DNA of 64,000 nt from the NCBI GenBank assembly GCA_977006965.1, contig OZ345367.1, positions 558,001 through 622,000 on the forward strand, given 5' to 3'. Both the position numbers and the translations under genes were made by a program. Under the pieces are notes generated by a model. It did not search any database. It saw only the letters and a list, made by a program, of their open reading frames with translations, and was not told the origin of the DNA. The stretch comes from Phymatolithon calcareum (taxonomy: Eukaryota; Rhodophyta; Florideophyceae; Hapalidiales). Of this stretch, positions 1-12,002 are shown one piece after another. How positions within the stretch are numbered: position 1 is the first letter of the stretch; each line of letters opens with the position of its first letter.

Positions 1-1
1 T

Positions 2-966
2 GACTGTGATGTTCTGGAGGGCCTAGGTGATAAGTCAAAGGCCCTGATGGAGGCATGTGGCGTGCAGACAGTGACTGAACTGGCTAAGTTCAAGTATTAC
101 AAGATGGCGAAGGTGCGTGCTTGTCCCCATTTTCTGAGTGGGGATGGATTTCTGCTTTGAGCCACCGCCAATGGCGGCTGCCAGGCGTACCGAAATTGTG
201 CCCAGCAAGGGCCATTTCTTTCATTGCGGATTTGTAGAATTTTCGCGAATTATGGAGTGTTTTTCCTATTTTTCGACGGTTTCTGACGAATTCTGTTATT
301 ATGATGCGTCGTCGATCCGCGAATGTGTATAAATTCCGAAGGCCATCGCTGTGTTAGCGCCCCTTGAAGAAGCGGACGGGAGAGATTCGACTTCGGTGCT
401 CAACTGCGACCTTGCGGTAAGTAATCCATTTCGTCCCTGTCGTTCAACGGCAGATCGCGGCGCGAAGAATAGCGCCCCTCCAACGGTCGAGTCTCAACCC
501 GTCGACATTTTCGCATGGTTGTATCCTCTTAACCAGAGGGGCGCAAAGCGAACGAGAGCATCTCGACGTGCTGCTCGCTATCCCGATCTCGAGGCGAGTC
601 CAAGGACCTGACCGGGACGCAGCAGCACGGACAACTTACAAGGAGAAGAGTTCATATCCATCTTGACCATTCTTGTGGTTACTGACTCGACCTGTTTCAT
701 TCATGTGGCATTGCCTTGTGCAGGTTGACTTAGATTATGAGACGAAAACGTTGAACGAGATCCTCGAGGCTCCAGTCCATGCCCTGCAGGGTGTTAGCGA
801 GAAGATGGCGGGTTTCCTCGGAGAAATGGAAGTGAAGACCGTCGCCGATCTTGCCGAATTCAAGTACTGCAAGTGGGCGGAGGCCATTGTGACAATGGCC
901 GAATGTGAGCATAAGTTGAATGCGAAGGATCGCAAGGCCGAAGCTATGCTCAAGAAATTGGAGTAA
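2..966 (+). CDS. 3' part of a gene with tandem ~35-residue helical repeats (partial)
   Basis: Two exons are visible: 2-112 (left end missing) and 724-966, with a GT-AG intron at 113-723 that joins in frame (donor gtgcgt, acceptor ttgtgcag). Both exons encode the same motif. Exon 1 reads LEGLGDKSKALMEACGVQTV then TELAKFKYYKMAK; exon 2 reads LQGVSEKMAGFLGEMEVKTV then ADLAEFKYCKWAEA. The protein is therefore a tandem repeat of a short alpha-helical unit with a conserved 'V-T-LA-FKY--' core, resembling helix-hairpin-helix/DUF4332-like folds. It ends in a charged, Lys-rich tail and a TAA stop at 964-966. I cannot name the family and no catalytic motif is visible. Plastid or nucleic-acid roles are possible but not shown by the sequence. 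The repeat and the splice are clear; the function is unknown. Confidence 0.65.
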
Positions 967-1569
967 GCGTCATTCTCATCTGCGACGGCAAACCATGTCA
1001 CTTAACTGTTATCCTCATTGTCTATTTTGCGTTCGTCATGGAAAAGTCGAAATAGCTGTCTGCAGCGTTTGGTACGAGAATGGTAAAGATTCGAACGCCT
1101 AGCGCCCTGCACTCCGAAGATGTTCATCCATCATCGTCTGTCCATGGACGCATTTATCCTACTCATGGAACATGGTGATCATTGAATAAACAATGTTTAT
1201 AATTGGCATTCAATAATGCAAGGTTGTATAACAGCAGTCGTACGCCAGTCATTATGAATCCGTTATGCAGATAAGTAGCCCCGAACTCCTTTCTCTATGG
1301 CTGCCTCAACTCGTAAAGCAACGCTTGGGAGTACTGGTATGTAAACATGTCCCGCTTCCTCGGAAAACTACCACTTGCGATCCAAACTAGAGTCTCGCTT
1401 CTATCTTTGCTATGAAGTAACGACGGACACTTCATTGATATATTCTAGGGTTTACATCTATAATAATGAATGCTTTTTCCCTTATGTGGCTAGCAAGCAG
1501 TGCTTCTTTTTTACTTAGCTATTGGCCTCAGGTTGAAAAACAAAGGGCTCATAATATCTAGTCCATGCC

Positions 1570-1850
1570 GGTTGATTGAGATTGAAGTGCGTTGAAGAGC
1601 TCCGCCAGTGCCTACATTGCAATTGCTTTGGACACATTCTTAGAATGGACGAGCGTCACCTGGTCCGTCAAGTTTTGCTAAATGAGCCAGACCAACGCCA
1701 GAATCAACCTCTATCGACGTACTAGGCCTAGACGTGCAAGCTGCAGCCCAGCTCGCTAACTATAGAATAAAGTGGAAGAAACTTAGGCCCTCGAAACGCT
1801 ATTAGCCCCATTAGGGGAAAGAGCAAATTGAACGAATGAAATGAATTCAG
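1570..1850 (+). mobile_element. Non-LTR retrotransposon (LINE) 3' remnant, copy A
   Basis: A decayed reading frame contains the motif that follows the reverse-transcriptase domain of many LINEs (FGHILRM-DE-R-L--QVL, from about 1627). After one frameshift near 1709 it continues as DVLGLDVQAAAQLANYRIKW then KKLRPSKRY and a stop at 1803-1805. Copy B at 40.1-40.3 kb encodes the same order of motifs, ending DRREWRKLRPSNLC-stop. This C-terminal 'A--LA-DR--W--L' ending is typical of LINE ORFs. A stop upstream of the motif and the frameshift show it is dead. Confidence 0.6.
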
Positions 1851-2399
1851 AGCTGATAAGGAGAGCACGCATTTTTGCTTGTGCAGAAGTTCATCTGCGT
1901 TGGGTAATGAATGATATGAGAGGATGAGTACCTCGATCAAATTCCGGCTCAATGGGCCCTTATACCTCCATGGCGAGCGTGTACGTGTGGAAATCTCTTT
2001 TGCATCTCACTAAATGGGCCACCACAATTATGTCGCTACTCCTTGAGCATAAGTCCGCTTTGAAGTTGACTTCCATCTCATAAACATAGACCCTTACATT
2101 GTGGAACCTCACATTAACGAGCCTGGTCAATGCCACAAGTGTCGCTAGCGCAATGACGGAGTTCTGCACGACGAAGACGGAGCGTTCCACAACAGATTGT
2201 ACAGTGGATACCGTACGGTTTACTTTCGGTAATTGGTATGATAATGCTATGGCCTAGGTGCCTGTGTCCGCGCGCTGAGAGACGTTCAACCCTCATGATG
2301 ATCATGAGTTCCTCGTTCAGAAATAGTGGAGATATCACTCGCACGTGTGCAAGGAAATAATCTCTAATTGCTTCAGATTTTTTAACTTTGCTTGAATAT

Positions 2400-3690
2400 T
2401 GGCTGCTCTGCTTGGATTTTTTTTAAAAAATCCAAGCAAAAGATTCTCGGGCAAGAACTTTAGTCTAATTATTCACAAGCGTAAAGCAATGTGGGAACTT
2501 TTTGAAATTTGGTAATAATTATGTTGTCTTTTTTCAACCTTTGCTTGTTTGTTCGAACGGCTCAAAATTGAGACATGTCTCATAGATACGCATATTAATT
2601 AGAATTGAGAACTCTATCTGATAGAGTTCTCAATTCTAATATGATAATCAGATAGAGTTCTCAATTCTAATTCTGTTCAATGGATTTGAGCTAGGGTAAA
2701 TTCTAAACCACTCCGGAGCCTGCGCAACAGACTGAATAAATTTCTCGGAGAAAAGTATTATATTCATGCATTTTAATGCATGAGCACCATGGGTCCCCAA
2801 AAATTAGTTATGCAGCAGGTGCTGACCTCAAAAACAAACTCGAAAAGTATATAAAAATCTTAAACAAAATAATTTTGTATTTTAATAGAAAATAACGATA
2901 CTGAGGTTTCGTAAAATAAATAAAAAACAGCCCATACTGTACGAATACCTGGGAAATATCGAAAATTCAATATTTCGGAGAAAAAGGACCACGTGGTCCT
3001 TTCAAGGAATTATAGCGAATCGACGCAAACTTAGTACGGTAACAGAAGTGTTCTTCTCAAATTGGCGCTACATATGGTTTTTCCAAAATCACGAATATAT
3101 ATTCGTGCCGTGATCGTTTTTTTCAATTTCTGATTACGTGCGTTACGGAACGTAACCGCTATTCATGAAACTCGCCAAGCGCACCTTTCGCGTCGACAAA
3201 ACAGGGAATCGAAACTTTCGATTTCCAGTTTTTATAGAGGCGAAACTCTGTGGACAAAGCGTTGCAATGCCTTAGGTGCAGAAACCCTCTCGAAATACCC
3301 CCCCCCGCAGTTGCAGGAGAGGCTTGGAATTTTCATCGAAGCTTGCGCCGCTGAGCAAGCTTAGTCCGTGCTATGAGATAGGCCGCTGATCGGCGTGCTC
3401 CTTCTACCGAAGACTTCTTCTTTTGAGAGACTCCGATTACAAGTTGGATGCACAGTGAGGTGAGAGACTTGACAGCCACAGAGTACAGTTTCTGTATCAG
3501 ATCAGGCGCTCTACAGAGAATACAAATCGGATACGTTAGCCCCCGCATTTGATCTCGAGGAGACAGCAGTTAGCTGAACCTTCCATCGCAGGACGCGCAG
3601 ACCAAAGTATTTACGATTTACCAGTTCATCACACCATATAATGAACTGAAAATGCTCGACGAACATGATGTTCGTCGAGCAATTCGCGCA
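2400..3690. repeat. AT-rich block packed with short perfect palindromes
   Basis: Inverted repeats seen by eye: 2410-2437 (GCTTGGATTTTTT arms); 2598-2640 (two 21-nt arms, 1-nt centre) with a third exact copy of the arm at 2651-2671; 2764-2783; 2953-2976; 2985-3000; 3090-3107; 3207-3223; 3622-3648; and 3653-3681 (14-nt arms, 1-nt centre). Much of 2380-3200 is visibly AT-rich compared with the flanks. No coding signal overlaps it. Confidence 0.7.
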
Positions 3691-6600
3691 TCACTCATCA
3701 GGTCTCCTATTGCCACCATGCAGGAGCCTGCCACTGCGGTCTAGCCTCGCGCTAGAGTTCGCCGACTACACAGGTGATCTTCCCGCACATCCAGTCTTGC
3801 ACCGGATTTTTACGGGCCTCAACACATTTGTGCATTTGTCCATCGCTGTCGCACGCACAGCTCGCTTGCAGCCAATCCGTGTTCTGCATCAAATACTGCA
3901 TTGTCATGGCATCCGCATTGCGCTGATTAGCCATGGCTAATTGGCGCCATTTTGACGAAAACATCACAATCCAATTGCACTAACTGCCCAGACGTCCGCA
4001 ATCGATCTTTCCGAATCGCTCCAGCTAGAAGGTGCTCTATGCTCCTCCCTGCTAGAAGCAACAAGCGTTCTGATAACTAAGACATGGCGCCTGTGGCGTC
4101 TTCGTTTCTTCGTTGAGAATAATTTTCGGCCGTCTTCAATGCGACCAGTTCATCCCACAACTCTTTATCGTGTGTGGAATGCAAACGAGGTCAGAGTTCG
4201 TCAATCCTCGGTACTGTATTAATTGCAAGATGTTGGCATTCGGACAGATTTGGCCGTCGAAGATGGCACTGAAGCCTGTAGCACTGTTCCAGAAGCAACA
4301 TTATATGTTATTCTTTAATACCTGTTAGCTAGCTGAGAGCGCTTTGTCTGGAATTCGTTGTTTCGGCGTCTGTATTGTATCATAGTGCAAAGGAGACTCT
4401 GGAAACTCAACGCCATTCGACCCAACTACTTTTAGAATCGACATCACAAGTTCCAAGTTGGTAAACTCAAGCGGAAGAAGAAAGAGTTGCCAAATTAGCT
4501 TTCTTCCAAAAATATAATAATTATTACCTTGTGTGCGGCCAAGTTCGACGTTGCCCTCACAAGTTGACTTGCCAGTCCCGCGTTCATGTCATAAGTTCCA
4601 TTATCTGTTAGTCGCGGCAGCTGTGCTGAATAAGAGCGAAGGGCAAACGCAGTTGCTACGAGCTTCCGCTGTTTTCGAGGAATAACGAGACATGAAAGTA
4701 AAGAACATATATACATATATGTGTCATGGGAAATTTGAAATATGTGAGGGGTGGATAGCATGGTCCTGTCTCAATGCTGAAGATTTAGCTGGAAATCTCC
4801 TCTTAGAGGTAACCTCTGTTTTCGGTGATGGGGACAGAATTCTGTGACGCTTTTCGTTGCACCGCCCATCACAGATGGGTTCCTTTCTGTGTCATCCTCT
4901 CCATCATCGCAGATGACGTGGTCATTGTAGTAAACTCTACTCCGCCGCCGACAAAAGCTAGCATCAATCCCCTACCCACCACCGCTAGCAGCCACTTGTC
5001 GGGTGTGGTCCGCGCCTAGTCACGACTGCATTCAGCGCAGCGCGCTTTGCATTTCTGTAACCGGTTCGGGCAACATGTGGTTAGAAAATTGAGCTTCTTC
5101 CGTACAAGACCTTTATAGTAGTACCGATCAGAAACATATGCTGAAGAGCTTGTCTAGATCCTTAAGTAAGCTTTGAAAACCCTACCAGTTAAAAAAGATG
5201 TAGTCCAATCACTGCTGTACGCCGTGATCGGATTGCAGCAATATCCATTGCACGCGATCTTCCCAGCTGCCCATCCCGCAGAGGTGAGAACTGTGCGAAA
5301 GTCAACCAACCGCGTAAACAATCGCTAGACTACCATGTTTCAAGAGCTGCGTTCAAATGCGAACGAAACACTGGAGCGAGCGCCGGCGATGGGCGATGGT
5401 TGAGCTCGTTGATGGACTGAGTAATCCAAAAATAAGGTCCAAGTCATGAGCGGGATGCAGTGGAATTCAGCCTTTTGCTTACAGCATAATTTCATTTCAC
5501 CTCGTTGATGCGGTCCAGGGCTCCAGATTTTCATGTTATGATGCCCGGGTTCAATCAAAAACATAGATTGAATCTCCGTTTTCGACCCTTGATGGACATG
5601 TTCCATTTCCGACTGCGCCATCCGTCAGGTCCCGGGAGGTTCACTACTGGCTCTTCGTTGACGTCTTCAAGGAAATGAAATTCCTCTTCTCTTGATGACG
5701 TTCCGAAGGGGTAATGTGACCATTCCTTGACTTGCGTTTGTTGTCCAGTTATTACGTTCGCGCTGCTAGAAGAATTTGGAGACTGGTCGGGTTGTAAAGC
5801 CTATCGCATGGAAACTATTTCCATCAATTTCGATATGGAGCGAAGCCGTGTACCAAGATTAACTGTGGGAAATTGTGGAGAATCAAGTGCTATATGAATT
5901 GGTGGGGCTGCGAGCTGAAATTAATTTTCTTGATCCATGTCACCGCAGGATGCAGCGCACTTCTGTCTTCCTCGTGGTTGAATTTCATGCGAATCTCTGA
6001 ATTGCACTAGTTTTTCTACTTTTCCTGCACGCCCGGTGATAGATACAGGATACGGTCATGGGTACTTCTCAAAGTTCCTGTTCCACACTGTAATCCTCAG
6101 AAGACCGGAGCAACATACTCCACATCATGTTTCAGTGTGCTACATGTTCAAAAGTTAAAAAATGCAAAGCACGACCAGTAGATGTAACTGTTCCTTGCGC
6201 GATGTTCAGATTAGGGGTCCATTGGGCGTGCTATCCATGGGTGCGACACTCTAATTCCGTATTGGAGAATGTGGGAGGTGACCGGAAGCATGCGCGCATG
6301 ATTTGCTTAATTTGGTGATACTTTGTACACGCCTAATATGTTGGCTCATTAACACAAATGAACCCACTTGTCGAGCTCTCACGGTTCGATCATCTTCGTG
6401 TTCAAAATGTGCCTATGCGTTGTGCGTGTCCAAGAAACATGTACCTTGGATCAAGTATTGCCTTCAAGGGTTCCACCGATTGCCGAAACTGCCCTTCAGT
6501 GGTCATATAAGAAAAACCGTTCGTACTACTGAACACATTGCTGTTTCATCACACAACGCCAATCATTGTATTGGGAAAACATGTATCATAAATGGGCCTG

Positions 6601-6786
6601 CTGCGGAACCGGATGGCTGTGTCGGTAACATTATCATGGAACCTTTGCTCTATCTTCGGCCTCCCCCTCTGGACACTCAGCATCGTGTCGCCTCACAGTG
6701 AATCGCCATATGAGTAGAGAAATGCAAATCGTCTCTTTCGCTCTGCGCTGAGGTACCCTCGTTGCAACCGTTCTCTGTCTTCCTCA

Positions 6787-8046
6787 ATGTCCCGTAATGC
6801 AGAGGACGCTTCTGAATTTCTCCCGACCACCGCAACGGCGCAAGAAGAGATATTTCCAGTACCACACTTTGGCCTGAACATCTTATCGAAGGTTGCGCAA
6901 TGGTGTGATCTGATTTCAAGTGACATGTGGGAAGCTGTAATTATGTTTGTGGCCTACCTCGCAACAAGGTGGTATTCTTATCTTCGAGGCACAGCAATAT
7001 TCCTGCAAGTCTACGTACTTGCTGTTATTGTAAGGGAAGTGGCTGTTGATTTTGGCCGCGTGTTCCTGCGCGCTATTTGGTGGTTGCATCTGGCCAAGTA
7101 TGGATATTTGAAACTTCCTTGGTCTCTTGCTCACCAGTCCGGGTCGGAACTTGCTGGATTCCTTATTCTTGCGGCAATTACGCCACTTTTACCGTTTTTC
7201 CTGCTTGCTCTGGTGATATTCGTCTTGCATGCGGTTTTGCGAAAGTCGAATTCCAAGGCGACTGTGTGGCAAAAACTTGGCATTCATGCCTATAACATAT
7301 TCTTGGCACGATATTTGCTTGCAGGCGTCGAGGGGGCTCCCGGAGCGAAGCACAGACGAAACCAATCCAGAGATCTTTCACTGGATTCTGGTCACTCTGA
7401 TCAAGGTTCAGTTTTGAACTGGCGAAAAAAGCTCATGCGCAAGTGTCGTCTTTGGAAACCGCAATCCGTAATTCTTCCGTGCATCATTTTCTTGCTTATA
7501 TCTGTCCACTTCCTCACGTACGCGGCTATCAAAATCGCCATTCTAGTTATTGGCGCAATATTAATATTCTGCGCCCTTATCTCGCTTGTGCTTCTCACAG
7601 GTGGTCATGTCTGCATCGTTCTGGCAATTGGATTGGAAATAGTCACATCCATCCTTGGCATTGAGTTGGGAACAGAATCTCACGAGTTGCGTATCTGGGC
7701 CTGCTTTTTTATCCCTTTGTTGATCCTTGCGAGCAAAGTTTTCTGCGAGAAACTAATAAGTGCAACACTTTCTGCGCTTCAACATGAGCTCGGACCCGAG
7801 CACAGATTGTCCAGAATCTCCCAAGTTTATTCTGAAATCCCACTAAATGGTGCTCAAATCGCCATCAAGGTTTCAGATCGAGTGTCTAGAAGAACTGGCA
7901 ATGCAGCCGATCGTCGTCCGGCATACCTCGTCATGGCGCTTCAAGAAGGACCTGAAATTGGATTTCAGTGCGATATCATCGACGGGGAAGATGACGCCGT
8001 CATGACACAATTGAGAACGTCGTTCAGAGAAGGACTGCATCACTAG
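6787..8046 (+). CDS. Multipass membrane protein of unknown family
   Basis: Intronless 419-residue frame starting at the first ATG of the open frame. It has about eight hydrophobic segments: two between residues 50 and 100, one long segment near 120-150, a cluster near 228-295, and another near 308-325. These are split by a basic, Ser-rich hydrophilic loop at about 185-225 (KHRRNQSRDLSLDSGHSDQG), which is a plausible cytosolic phosphorylation region. The C-terminal 90 residues are soluble and charged. No transporter, channel or enzyme signature is recognisable. The length, codon regularity and clean membrane pattern support a real gene. The next gene on this strand (TMEM115) starts about 525 bp downstream. 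Function and compartment are unknown. Confidence 0.7.
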   Translation: MSRNAEDASEFLPTTATAQEEIFPVPHFGLNILSKVAQWCDLISSDMWEAVIMFVAYLATRWYSYLRGTAIFLQVYVLAVIVREVAVDFGRVFLRAIWWLHLAKYGYLKLPWSLAHQSGSELAGFLILAAITPLLPFFLLALVIFVLHAVLRKSNSKATVWQKLGIHAYNIFLARYLLAGVEGAPGAKHRRNQSRDLSLDSGHSDQGSVLNWRKKLMRKCRLWKPQSVILPCIIFLLISVHFLTYAAIKIAILVIGAILIFCALISLVLLTGGHVCIVLAIGLEIVTSILGIELGTESHELRIWACFFIPLLILASKVFCEKLISATLSALQHELGPEHRLSRISQVYSEIPLNGAQIAIKVSDRVSRRTGNAADRRPAYLVMALQEGPEIGFQCDIIDGEDDAVMTQLRTSFREGLHH

Positions 8047-8571
8047 ATACTTGGAGGATCATCGCCCACATGAGGACGCGATAATATGTAAAGTTGCCTT
8101 GTCTAAGAGTGTACTGTCACCCTGGATTTTCCCTTTTCGTCATCTGTTTGATGTTCCACTGGGACAAGTCGTCATGATCATCCAGCTAGTTTGTTCAGGG
8201 CTACCTCGTCTCTATCTCCAGTACTTTCGTAGCTTCGATTTTCTCTCTGCAATTCGCATCCTGCTGTGTCTGCCGACGGGAAAGGACATTATTTTCATCT
8301 TCATATTCCTTGCAAGCTTGGATAGAGCGGACGTCTGCGTTGAGTCCGTCTGGCCTGCACACACACGTTCAGGTGCACTGGTGAAGTAAATCAGATGCAA
8401 TGACCAATAGGTGACCAGCGATCCAAGTTGGTTGAAGTTAATTACATACTTTCAAATTGTATTTCACAAGGTACAATTACATTTCATTCAGAAGGAACCG
8501 AGCGGACACTCACTATCCATTCTCCTCAGACCTGCCGACAAAAAGCTCACAGTCCTGGGTAACGCGCCGCG
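8047..8571. other. Intergenic spacer before TMEM115
   Basis: No supportable gene. An open frame at 8051-8389 has no domain and a noise-like composition. The last 100 bp presumably hold the TMEM115 promoter and 5' UTR, but no defined element was recognised. Confidence 0.5.
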
Positions 8572-9686
8572 ATGGAACCCCCCGCCACCTCAGTAAGTCA
8601 CATGCGCTTCGTTCCTCGCTTTCCAGTTCATCCTGCGATAATCTAACGTCAATTGTTGTGCCGCCTTCGCTCTTCGCACAGGGAACCGTCAGCGGTACAA
8701 CGCGCCTGACGCGTGGTCTGGTCATAGCACAGGTGGTGTTCACTAGTCTTGCTCTATTTCCCGTGACGGGTTCATTTATCTCTCGAAATCTAGCGCTCAC
8801 CCCCTACCGCACTGTTGCATGGGGGCGACTGTGGATGTTGGTGACATGCGCCCTGTTCGACCGTCGCGTAGTTGCCGCCCTCACCAATCTGCCGTTATTT
8901 GCGCTTGCAGCTCGGCCTGTTGAGCTCGCGTTTGGCGCACCGGCCTTAGCGCTATTTCTGGCAACTGTCACTATGACATCAGCGCTGAGTGTGTCATGCG
9001 TGGCGTTATTCTTCTATGCTCTGCTCAAAGTCAATGCCTTAATGTACGTGGCTCTACCATTTAATCAGCGGCGAACGGCAATGGGACCGATGTATTCTGA
9101 CAATGTTAGCCATCTGATGTGAATAATTTTCCTGGACAGGTTTTCCCCAATGGCAACTGTCGCCGGACTCAACCTGGCACTCCTCGTGGCGATGAAGCAG
9201 CAAATTCCAGACCATGAAGTCGGCTATTCTTCGTTCACGATTCGCATGAACTACACACCGCTTCTGTATGCATTAGTACTGATTGTTCTTACTCTTGTCG
9301 GACAGCTGAATCCCGCAGCCTTATTCTTCTCTTTCCTCTGTTTCCATTCTTCTTGGGTTTATCTGCGCTATTTCAAAACGCAAAACTTGACGCGTGAACG
9401 GGGAGATTTTTCGGATTCATTTGCGTTTGCCACGTTGTTTCCAGACCCCATCCGGCCGTTTGTCGCGATTGTCGGCAATGTGTTATACCTGTTTTGCAAA
9501 CCGTTGCTTGCAGTCCTTCTACCCACTATCGGTGCGCCTGTCGCAAACGGCGGTGGAAAGCAGGACCTTGTGAACACTATTGCACAGGAACGGTCGTCGT
9601 CTATAGACGCTGAACGTCGGCGGCAGCGAGCTATGAAGGCTTTAGATGAGCGTCTTGCCGACTCTCAGTCTGATTCTGTCGTATAG
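8572..9686 (+). CDS. TMEM115: TMEM115-like Golgi rhomboid-fold protein
   Basis: Proposed exons 8572-8592, 8682-9043 and 9140-9686, which splice to a 309-residue protein. Donors are TCA|GTAAGT and AT|GTACGT; acceptors are CGCACAG and TGGACAG. The family is the catalytically dead rhomboid-like TMEM115/DUF1751 group, Golgi membrane proteins linked in animals to retrograde transport and glycosylation. Evidence: an N-terminal hydrophobic segment, the LTPYRTVAWGRLWMLVTCAL stretch typical of the family, several further membrane spans, and the exon 3 start (FSPMATVAGLNLALLVAMKQ) matching the family's 'G--A-L-VA-KQ' helix. The C-terminal tail is soluble and ends in Arg/Asp-rich residues. An unspliced, longer N-terminus starting at 8457 is possible in another frame, but the splice consensus favours the short first exon. 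Confidence 0.75.
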
Positions 9687-9994
9687 ATAGCGTAAAAAGG
9701 TTTATTTCAATTACTTGAGGTTGCTTCCTTTCGTCTGCTTCGCACGATTTCGAGTTCGACAGACTGCCTTTAGATGGATCAGTGGTCATGGGCCGCACCT
9801 ACAGTGTTGTTTATGTATAAAATAAAGAAAGTCTTTTGATAGTTTCATGACTATCAAGAGAACGTTTAGTTTGTTTCTAAAAAGCAGTAAACAACTGCGA
9901 GGAGACCAGCGAGAACACATTTTGCATATGGGGAAACCAGAGGTAACTCCCTCCTTTCGCGCGCATGTCCCGCAACCTAAAGTGACGACCATCC
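9687..9994. other. Convergent 3' spacer between TMEM115 and CNOT3
   Basis: This 308-bp stretch separates two convergent stop codons. It contains AATAAA-type sequence near 9820 (plus strand), a plausible polyadenylation signal for TMEM115. Nothing else was recognised. Confidence 0.4.
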
Positions 9995-12002
9995 TTACAC
10001 CATTTCGTCCTCAAGGTATCGGTACTCAAACACGAATTCCGACTTGATCCTCTGACACCATCCAGTGCCCTGTCCCTGAAACACCACGTTCGCATAATCG
10101 AAGTAAATAAACGTCCCAGTTTCGTATTCATCATTGCACACCTTAGGCTCATCATGTCTCTGAAACCACGTAAGATACTTCTTATGGAAACGCCATCCCT
10201 GCCTCTTCAGTTCCTTAGCCGCCAGATACTGTTGATAAGTACCTTGCTGATAATAGAAAATGAAAAACAATGTATCCGGATCAAACTTGAGGAATATATT
10301 CGGATTCTCAAACACTGCAGCGGTGACGTGCGGAAAGCTTGGCGGTGTGTTCGCAGGGTTCCGTGGTGATAGCGCCTGATTTACCGACGAACCACCTGCC
10401 GCAACATTAGGTGTGCTTGACGCCGTGAGCGGTGCTGCGTTCTCAGGCATGATCCCAAACGCACGCTCGATCGCCGACAACTGCGCAGAAACCTCTGAGG
10501 CACCAATGGCCGGCGTGCGCCGACTAGATTCATGAGGTCCCGAACTAGAGCCAGCAGACGGCACTGCAGCACCAAATGTCGAGCTTACATTTGCGCGCGT
10601 CGTGCGTCCGCTACTCGCAGGTCCGCTGTCGCGCACGGCTGCAGAAACGACGCCATTCCAACGCTTCTGCGTTACGTGCGCACTCGGGACGGGAGCGGCT
10701 GTGGGCGGTTCAGCTGCGGCAGGATTCGGCTGGAAAATTTTTCGCACGGTTGGGTCCTGCGCTGGTTCAGATGCCTGTTTCGCGGCCGCCGCAGCAGAGC
10801 CCGTTTTAACCACAGAGCTCATGAGCGGGCCACCAGGGAACACGCGTGGGGAGGACACATCACGCGACGCGCTGCCGTTATGCCCGTGCGCTGGCGAATG
10901 CTGTCCGGACGACGCAGCAGACTTGGAGTCTGTCTTTGGGGAGATAGTACGTCCGGCGGTATTCGAAGAACTGCCGCGATGATTATTTCCAGATGTGCGA
11001 GACTTAGAACCGGAGGTGTGGGCCTTGGGAGAGTTGGCGGCAGTACTTCCCTTTCGTGCCGAACCGCGTTCAGAGGAAGTCGGAGTATGATGGTCCTCGT
11101 CGTCGTCTTTGGTGGTCTTCGCAGATTTGCGAGTTGCCGGGGCTGGAGTGGGTACGGAGTCAAGATTAAGCGTATCGTACATTTCATCATCTTCGTAGAA
11201 ATCGGGTTCTTGGTTGCTTTCAATATAATACTCGACGCTTTCTCGCAGCTCAAGTGCCTCGTCTGGCGCTACTGCATCGTTGTATACGGCACGCAAGACA
11301 CGCTCCAACATTAGGACATGATGTTCATGACGACCGATGTGCTCTTTGAGTTCGGCGACTCGGGGGTTCTCTTCGGCGCGCTTTTTTCTCTTTCCCGAAT
11401 TGAGAGACTCGATTTCTGCTTCTAGCTCGTCCGATTGCTCCCTGAGCTTTGTTATTGCCTCTTTGACCCATTCATTTATTTCTGCTTTTGCCTTCTGACG
11501 AGGATCCGTTCTGTCTTGTGCAAGACCTTCTTTTGAAAAAGCTTTTGTCTTTGTTTCCTTTTCGCAAATCTTAAACTTTTCCATTTTTTCTTCGATCAAC
11601 TTGCGATTTAAGTCCAGTTTTGTCTTGTCCTTGATCGAACTGTCTCCCTGCCATGTTTTAATCTGATCGCGCAATCTCTGCAACTTCTTGATCTCCTACT
11701 CACACAAAGAAAAGCAAACAAATAGACAATTGGAAAGCGTTAATCATCTCAAAAATGCTAGCCAGAGTACGAGAAATACAAGCCGAAATCACGAGGGCAA
11801 AAGATATAAGGGATTCCAAGAGATAGGTATCGTTTGGCAGTTTGAAAAGACTTACTTTCTTCAAATCACCTTCATATTTCTCTTTCTGAGCTGTTGTTGC
11901 CGCGCTGTACACTTTGTCCCAGATTTGCTCGAAGACCTGAACGCCTTCGTCGACCTTCTTGAGGACTCGTTCTATTTCGCCTTGTAGCTTCCGGTTGGCC
12001 AT
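9995..12002 (-). CDS. CNOT3: CCR4-NOT complex subunit 3 (CNOT3/NOT3-5)
   Basis: Two exons on the minus strand: 12002-11856 (49 codons) and 11695-9995, joined across a 160-nt phase-0 intron (donor AAA|GTAAGT, acceptor GAGTAG). The 615-residue product starts [20 protein letters not shown] and continues through the splice into [15 protein letters not shown], the hallmark N-terminal Not3 coiled coil (residues ~1-230). A long Ser/Thr/Pro/Ala-rich linker follows (~240-490). The C-terminal NOT box (~500-612) contains [20 protein letters not shown] and [19 protein letters not shown], as expected for the NOT2/3/5 domain. The protein is a scaffold of the CCR4-NOT deadenylase in cytoplasmic mRNA decay and repression. 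It is divergent from the photolyase-like gene, with 379 bp between the start codons. Confidence 0.95.

Larger units (their letters stand above)
967..6786. other. Long gene-free stretch (5.8 kb)
   Basis: No open frame here has a recognisable domain, convincing length or protein-like composition; the longest (6303-6701, plus) looks like noise. The stretch does contain a LINE 3' remnant (about 1560-1850) and an AT-rich block with many perfect palindromes (about 2400-3690), both listed separately. No tRNA, rRNA or snRNA signature was recognised. Confidence 0.6.

Noticed and set aside
6303-6701. 132-codon plus-strand frame
   Set aside because: Composition is noise-like (many Cys/His/Ile scattered), with no domain or promoter cue.
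10532-11314. Long plus-strand frame opposite CNOT3
   Set aside because: It is the antisense shadow of the Ser/Ala/Pro-rich linker of CNOT3; Arg-rich artefact composition.
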